The position numbers and the translations under genes were made by a program. Below the pieces are notes generated by a model, which saw only the letters and a list, made by a program, of their open reading frames with translations, had not been told where the DNA came from and searched no databases. A DNA stretch of 5,950 nt from Oscillospiraceae bacterium (GTDB taxonomy: Bacteria > Bacillota > Clostridia > Oscillospirales > UBA929). Each line of letters begins with the position of its first letter. The first letter of the stretch is position 1. The stretch is taken from assembly GCA_031282535.1 (NCBI GenBank), contig JAITDM010000035.1, forward strand, positions 1 to 5,950, given 5' to 3'. Shown here piece by piece: positions 5,455-5,950 of the stretch.

Positions 5455-5950
5455 ATGTTTGGACTGGTGGAGACGGCGCTGATGCCGCCGCGGCCCGCGT
5501 GGGGGCGGCTGTGGGCCGCGCTGACGCGGGCGGACGACGGCACGGTGACCCGCACGCGTCTGTGGGGCGCGGACGTGGCCCGCGCGCGGGTGATCTACGC
5601 GCTGACCGACGGACCGGCGGCGCGCGGGGCGGCGGCGAACCGGCGCCGCGCGGACCGGGCGCTGGCGGCGCTCGCCCGGGCGCCGGTGACGGGGGTGGTG
5701 CTGCCCGACAGGTTCCCCGACGGGGATCTGCTGCCCTGTCATGGCCTGCGGGCCTGGACGCAGGCGTCGCTCTGCCGGCGCCTGGCGGACCGGCTGACGG
5801 TGCTCGCGGCCGATCTGCTGCGGGTGGAAGCCGCCCGTCTGCGCGTGGCGATCGTGGCCGCGCGCGTGACGGAGGAGGTGGCCGGCGCGGCGGCGGCGCT
5901 GTGCGGCGGCGGCCGGGCCCGCTTTCTCTCGGTGTCGGCCGGGCGCGGCG
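5455..5950 (+). CDS. Hypothetical Ala/Arg-rich protein, 3' end beyond the window
   Basis: I do not recognise this gene. The frame is open from ATG 5455 to the window end (165 codons), and nearly every codon ends in G or C, which supports real coding. The in-frame stop upstream is at 5392-5394 and no other start lies between, so ATG 5455 is the earliest candidate; it is preceded by a G-rich stretch (5443-5452) that could serve as a weak ribosome binding site. The product begins MFGLVETALMPPRPAWG, is about 22% Ala and 15% Arg, and contains no lysine. No signal peptide or membrane segment is evident. A beta-strand-like RVAIVAARV (130-138), followed by a helix and then RFLSVSAGRG, may be the start of a Rossmann-like alpha/beta domain, but this is a weak guess. 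It is separated from the S41 gene by 261 bases, so it is probably a separate transcription unit. Confidence 0.65.
   Translation, partial: MFGLVETALMPPRPAWGRLWAALTRADDGTVTRTRLWGADVARARVIYALTDGPAARGAAANRRRADRALAALARAPVTGVVLPDRFPDGDLLPCHGLRAWTQASLCRRLADRLTVLAADLLRVEAARLRVAIVAARVTEEVAGAAAALCGGGRARFLSVSAGRG

Overview
The window comes from a GC-rich, Gram-positive-type bacterium, most likely a high-GC member of the Clostridia (Oscillospiraceae-like). The basis is inference from gene content and order: a CdaR/PucR-type helix-turn-helix regulator, then ftsE, ftsX, a coiled-coil M23 endopeptidase and an S41 C-terminal processing protease, all on the + strand with strongly G/C-ending codons. I recall this order as common in Clostridia, but I could not run a search. 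Nothing in the window fixes the genus.

Layout. Bases 1 to about 120 are AT-rich (about 38% G+C by hand count), contain no CpG dinucleotide and do not look like the rest of the contig. They are probably a chimeric or misjoined edge. From about 120 to 844 runs the middle and C-terminal part of the regulator, whose expected N-terminal domain is missing. A 141-base gap (845-985) holds two GC-rich hairpins and the ribosome binding site of ftsE. ftsE (986-1681, TTG start) overlaps ftsX (1662-2561) by 20 bases. A short AT-rich gap leads into the M23 peptidase gene (2586-3827). A second gap (3828-3969) carries a cluster of CCGGCCGG palindromes, a perfect 13-bp inverted repeat and a good ribosome binding site for the S41 protease gene (3970-5193). 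The third gap (5194-5454) has no gene but is dense in hairpins and direct repeats, including two copies of an approximately 28-nt element exactly 60 bases apart. The last gene (5455 to the window end) is an unrecognised, Ala/Arg-rich, lysine-free protein that runs off the edge.

How the genes work together. FtsE and FtsX form the ABC-type transmembrane complex that couples cytoplasmic ATP hydrolysis to activation of a cell-wall hydrolase outside the membrane. The next gene encodes a membrane-anchored coiled-coil protein with an intact M23 zinc endopeptidase domain, which is the obvious candidate partner. The S41 protease after it has an intact Ser-Lys-Gln triad and could process or turn over an envelope protein, possibly the hydrolase itself; that link is inference. 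The module is therefore best read as a peptidoglycan remodelling unit for division or elongation. I see no new type of system here. The most unusual points are the foreign-looking left edge, the repeat-rich intergenic regions and the orphan gene at the right edge.
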